Shown here: positions 62,727 through 64,000 of the stretch, in pieces
Numbering within the stretch: position 1 is the stretch's first letter
Layout: every line of letters starts with the position of its first letter
Assembly: GCA_003260025.2 (NCBI GenBank)
Contig: QFZU02000064.1
Span: 1-64,000, forward strand
Origin: Microbispora triticiradicis
GTDB lineage: Bacteria > Actinomycetota > Actinomycetes > Streptosporangiales > Streptosporangiaceae
Length of the DNA: 64,000 nucleotides
Reading direction: 5' to 3'
Position numbers and translations under genes: made by a program
Notes under the pieces: generated by a model
The model's database searches: none
What the model saw: the letters and a program-made list of their open reading frames with translations, nothing else
Told to the model about the DNA's origin: nothing

Positions 62727-63317
62727 GTGAGGAGAGGCCGATGGGCCATGGCGGCGGCTCTCGGGCTCGCCTGCCTGGGCGCGTGCGGGTCGGTGACGGC
62801 CTCCTCCGGGGTGGACATGGATCACCTGCGGGAGCTGGGGGTCGCGCCCGACCTCGTCTATCTCGTCGATCTGCCGGGATACGAGATGGCCGAGCAGTCC
62901 ATGGGCGGGGTCGGCGAGGAGGGGTTCGGCGTCTTCTACACCGCGCCCGGCGGACGTCAGGTGGAACTGCGGGTCGACCGGGGCGCCTTCGATGACGACA
63001 TGTGCCGGAGCACTCCGATCAACCTCGCCACGCCTCCGGACGCGCTGGTCCTCTGCATCCACGACGAGGTGGGCTGGTATCGGATGGCCGGTGACCGCCA
63101 CGAGTACGTCGCGCCCAGGGGAGACGTCCTCATCAAGCTGAGCGGAGGGGTGACGGACGTCAGCCGGGCGGCGCTGAAGGCGGCCGTCGCCGGGGCGCGC
63201 CGCGCCACCGGAGACAGGAAGGCCGGCACCGCACCGCCCCGCGTGCCGGTGGAACGAGGCGACCTGCCCACGGTGGGCGACGGCGCGCCGGACAACGAGG
63301 TCGGCCCGGGTGGCTGA
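62727..63317 (+). CDS. Putative lipoprotein
   Basis: 196 residues from GTG 62727 with RRGRWAMAAALGLACLGACGS: a signal peptide with lipobox-like LGAC (Cys20). The mature part has three further cysteines and no family match: VTASSGVDMDHLRELGVAPD, LVYLVDLPGYEMAEQSMGGV. A candidate substrate of Lgt encoded at 53422-54282. Possibly follows the XRE-cupin gene on one transcript. Confidence 0.72.
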   Translation: MRRGRWAMAAALGLACLGACGSVTASSGVDMDHLRELGVAPDLVYLVDLPGYEMAEQSMGGVGEEGFGVFYTAPGGRQVELRVDRGAFDDDMCRSTPINLATPPDALVLCIHDEVGWYRMAGDRHEYVAPRGDVLIKLSGGVTDVSRAALKAAVAGARRATGDRKAGTAPPRVPVERGDLPTVGDGAPDNEVGPGG

Positions 63318-63670
63318 CCGGCGGATGGGCGGGTTTTCCGCCGCGTCGCGGAGCTGAAAGTTTCACACCCCGCACGGGTACGGAGGTCCCGGTCGCGGCG
63401 CTCCGGACACAGTTCAGGGCGGGTGGCCCGGGCGCGTGGCGCCGCCGGGGCGCGGGCCCGGAACCTTGACCATCCCGCCCGCATGGGATTGGCTCCGCGC
63501 CGTGGCGATGTCCACGGTCGCCGCGGCACGCGTTGACGGAGACGAATTCCGTACAAGCGGGCGAACGGAATCGTGCGCCCGTGATTGTTAACGCTAACAA
63601 TTGAGTAGTACTTGTCGCCGCTGAACGTGTCGATGCGCAAGTCGCGTGGTCACTACCCCAGGAGGTGAGT
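63318..63670. other. Intergenic region upstream of the GH43-like gene
   Basis: About 350 bases, no gene seen. It holds the LacI-type operator (63584-63601) and GGAGGTGAG at 63661-63669, next to the ATG. Gradual loss of GC towards 63600 marks a promoter. Confidence 0.5.
63584..63601. promoter_or_regulatory. LacI-type operator of the GH43-like gene
   Basis: ATTGTTAACGCTAACAAT, a near-perfect 18-bp palindrome of the LacI/GalR-family kind, 70-87 bases before the ATG. Its inner 15 bases are identical to the site at 56125-56139. Confidence 0.75.
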
Positions 63671-64000
63671 ATGGGATCGGCGTTCACCCTTCGGGCCCGG
63701 CTCAGGCGTGGTGTCGTCTGGATGGCGGGCCTGTTGTGCATGGCGGCGTTGCTGCCGGCCACGACGGCCAAGGCGGACAACCCCATCGTGCAGACGATCT
63801 ACACCGCTGACCCGGCCCCGCTGGTCTACAACGGGCGGGTGTACCTCTACACCGGTCACGACGAGGACGGCTCGACCTACTTCACGATGAAGGACTGGCG
63901 GGTCTTCTCCACCACCGACATGGTGAACTGGACCGACCACGGCTCCCCGCTGAGCGTGGCCACCTTCAGCTGGGCGAAGTCGGACGCGTGGGCGGGCCAG
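63671..64000 (+). CDS. Glycoside hydrolase family 43-like enzyme, N-terminal part (cut by window edge)
   Basis: First 110 residues: signal peptide ([20 protein letters not shown], cut near KADNP), then [60 protein letters not shown]. The catalytic-base Asp in TADPAP and the [14 protein letters not shown] blade are standard for GH43 arabinanases, xylosidases and arabinofuranosidases. ATG 63671. LacI-type operator upstream suggests induction by plant-sugar oligomers. Confidence 0.85.
   Translation, partial: MGSAFTLRARLRRGVVWMAGLLCMAALLPATTAKADNPIVQTIYTADPAPLVYNGRVYLYTGHDEDGSTYFTMKDWRVFSTTDMVNWTDHGSPLSVATFSWAKSDAWAGQ

Overview
The window comes from a high-GC actinobacterium, most likely a member of the Streptosporangiaceae. 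This is inferred from strong G/C third-position bias, many GTG starts, stop/start overlaps of the ATGA/GTGA type, remnants of an actinomycete integrative element, a CBM2-type secreted enzyme, and the gene order of an actinobacterial complex I operon followed by a polyprenyl synthase. No rRNA, tRNA or CRISPR array was seen.

Layout. (1) 1-9929: 3' part of the respiratory complex I operon (end of nuoG, nuoH to nuoN) plus a long-chain polyprenyl diphosphate synthase, probably for the menaquinone tail. (2) 10029-13946: chromosomal genes: an NmrA-like reductase divergent from an RsrR-like [2Fe-2S] Rrf2 regulator, an F420-type luciferase-like oxidoreductase, RarD and MsrA. (3) 13848-27415: an accretion island. 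Its left border is the 3' end of the intact msrA; four further msrA 3'-end remnants divide it into segments. These hold an IS66-type insertion sequence, a decayed pSAM2/AICE-like element (Rep, GntR regulator, frameshifted small gene, C-terminal stub of a large serine recombinase), two type II toxin-antitoxin modules, an XRE antitoxin pseudogene, an XRE/NTF2/MDR cargo cluster and a membrane protein. A 150-bp piece of the AICE-like module recurs next to the last msrA remnant.

(4) 27456-40929: regulator-rich region: a TetR/SDR pair and a TetR/DUF2306 pair with striking operators, a TipA-like MerR regulator facing a stand-alone copy of its own effector domain (stop codons share CTAG), GNAT, two NarL-type two-component systems, a serine beta-lactamase-fold membrane hydrolase and a small MerR. 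(5) 41077-47720: a compact candidate RiPP locus on the minus strand: a 53-residue precursor ending in HPCAKTHC, a hairpin, an ATP-grasp ligase, a SagB-type dehydrogenase with an N-terminal domain that may bind the leader, an MFS exporter and a MalT/LuxR-type regulator. I cannot place this combination in a known RiPP class.

(6) 47966-64000: SigE-type sigma factor with a membrane-anchored propeller partner, a PEP-synthase-like enzyme lacking a substrate domain with its likely regulators, phosphoglycerate-mutase-like protein, lgt, a secreted esterase with CBM2, a BtrH-like protein, a methyltransferase, an NlpC/P60 wall hydrolase under a c-di-AMP (ydaO) riboswitch and apparently begun at CTG, a secreted propeller, an XRE-cupin regulator, a lipoprotein and the start of a GH43-like glycosidase. 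The esterase region and the glycosidase share a LacI-type operator core.
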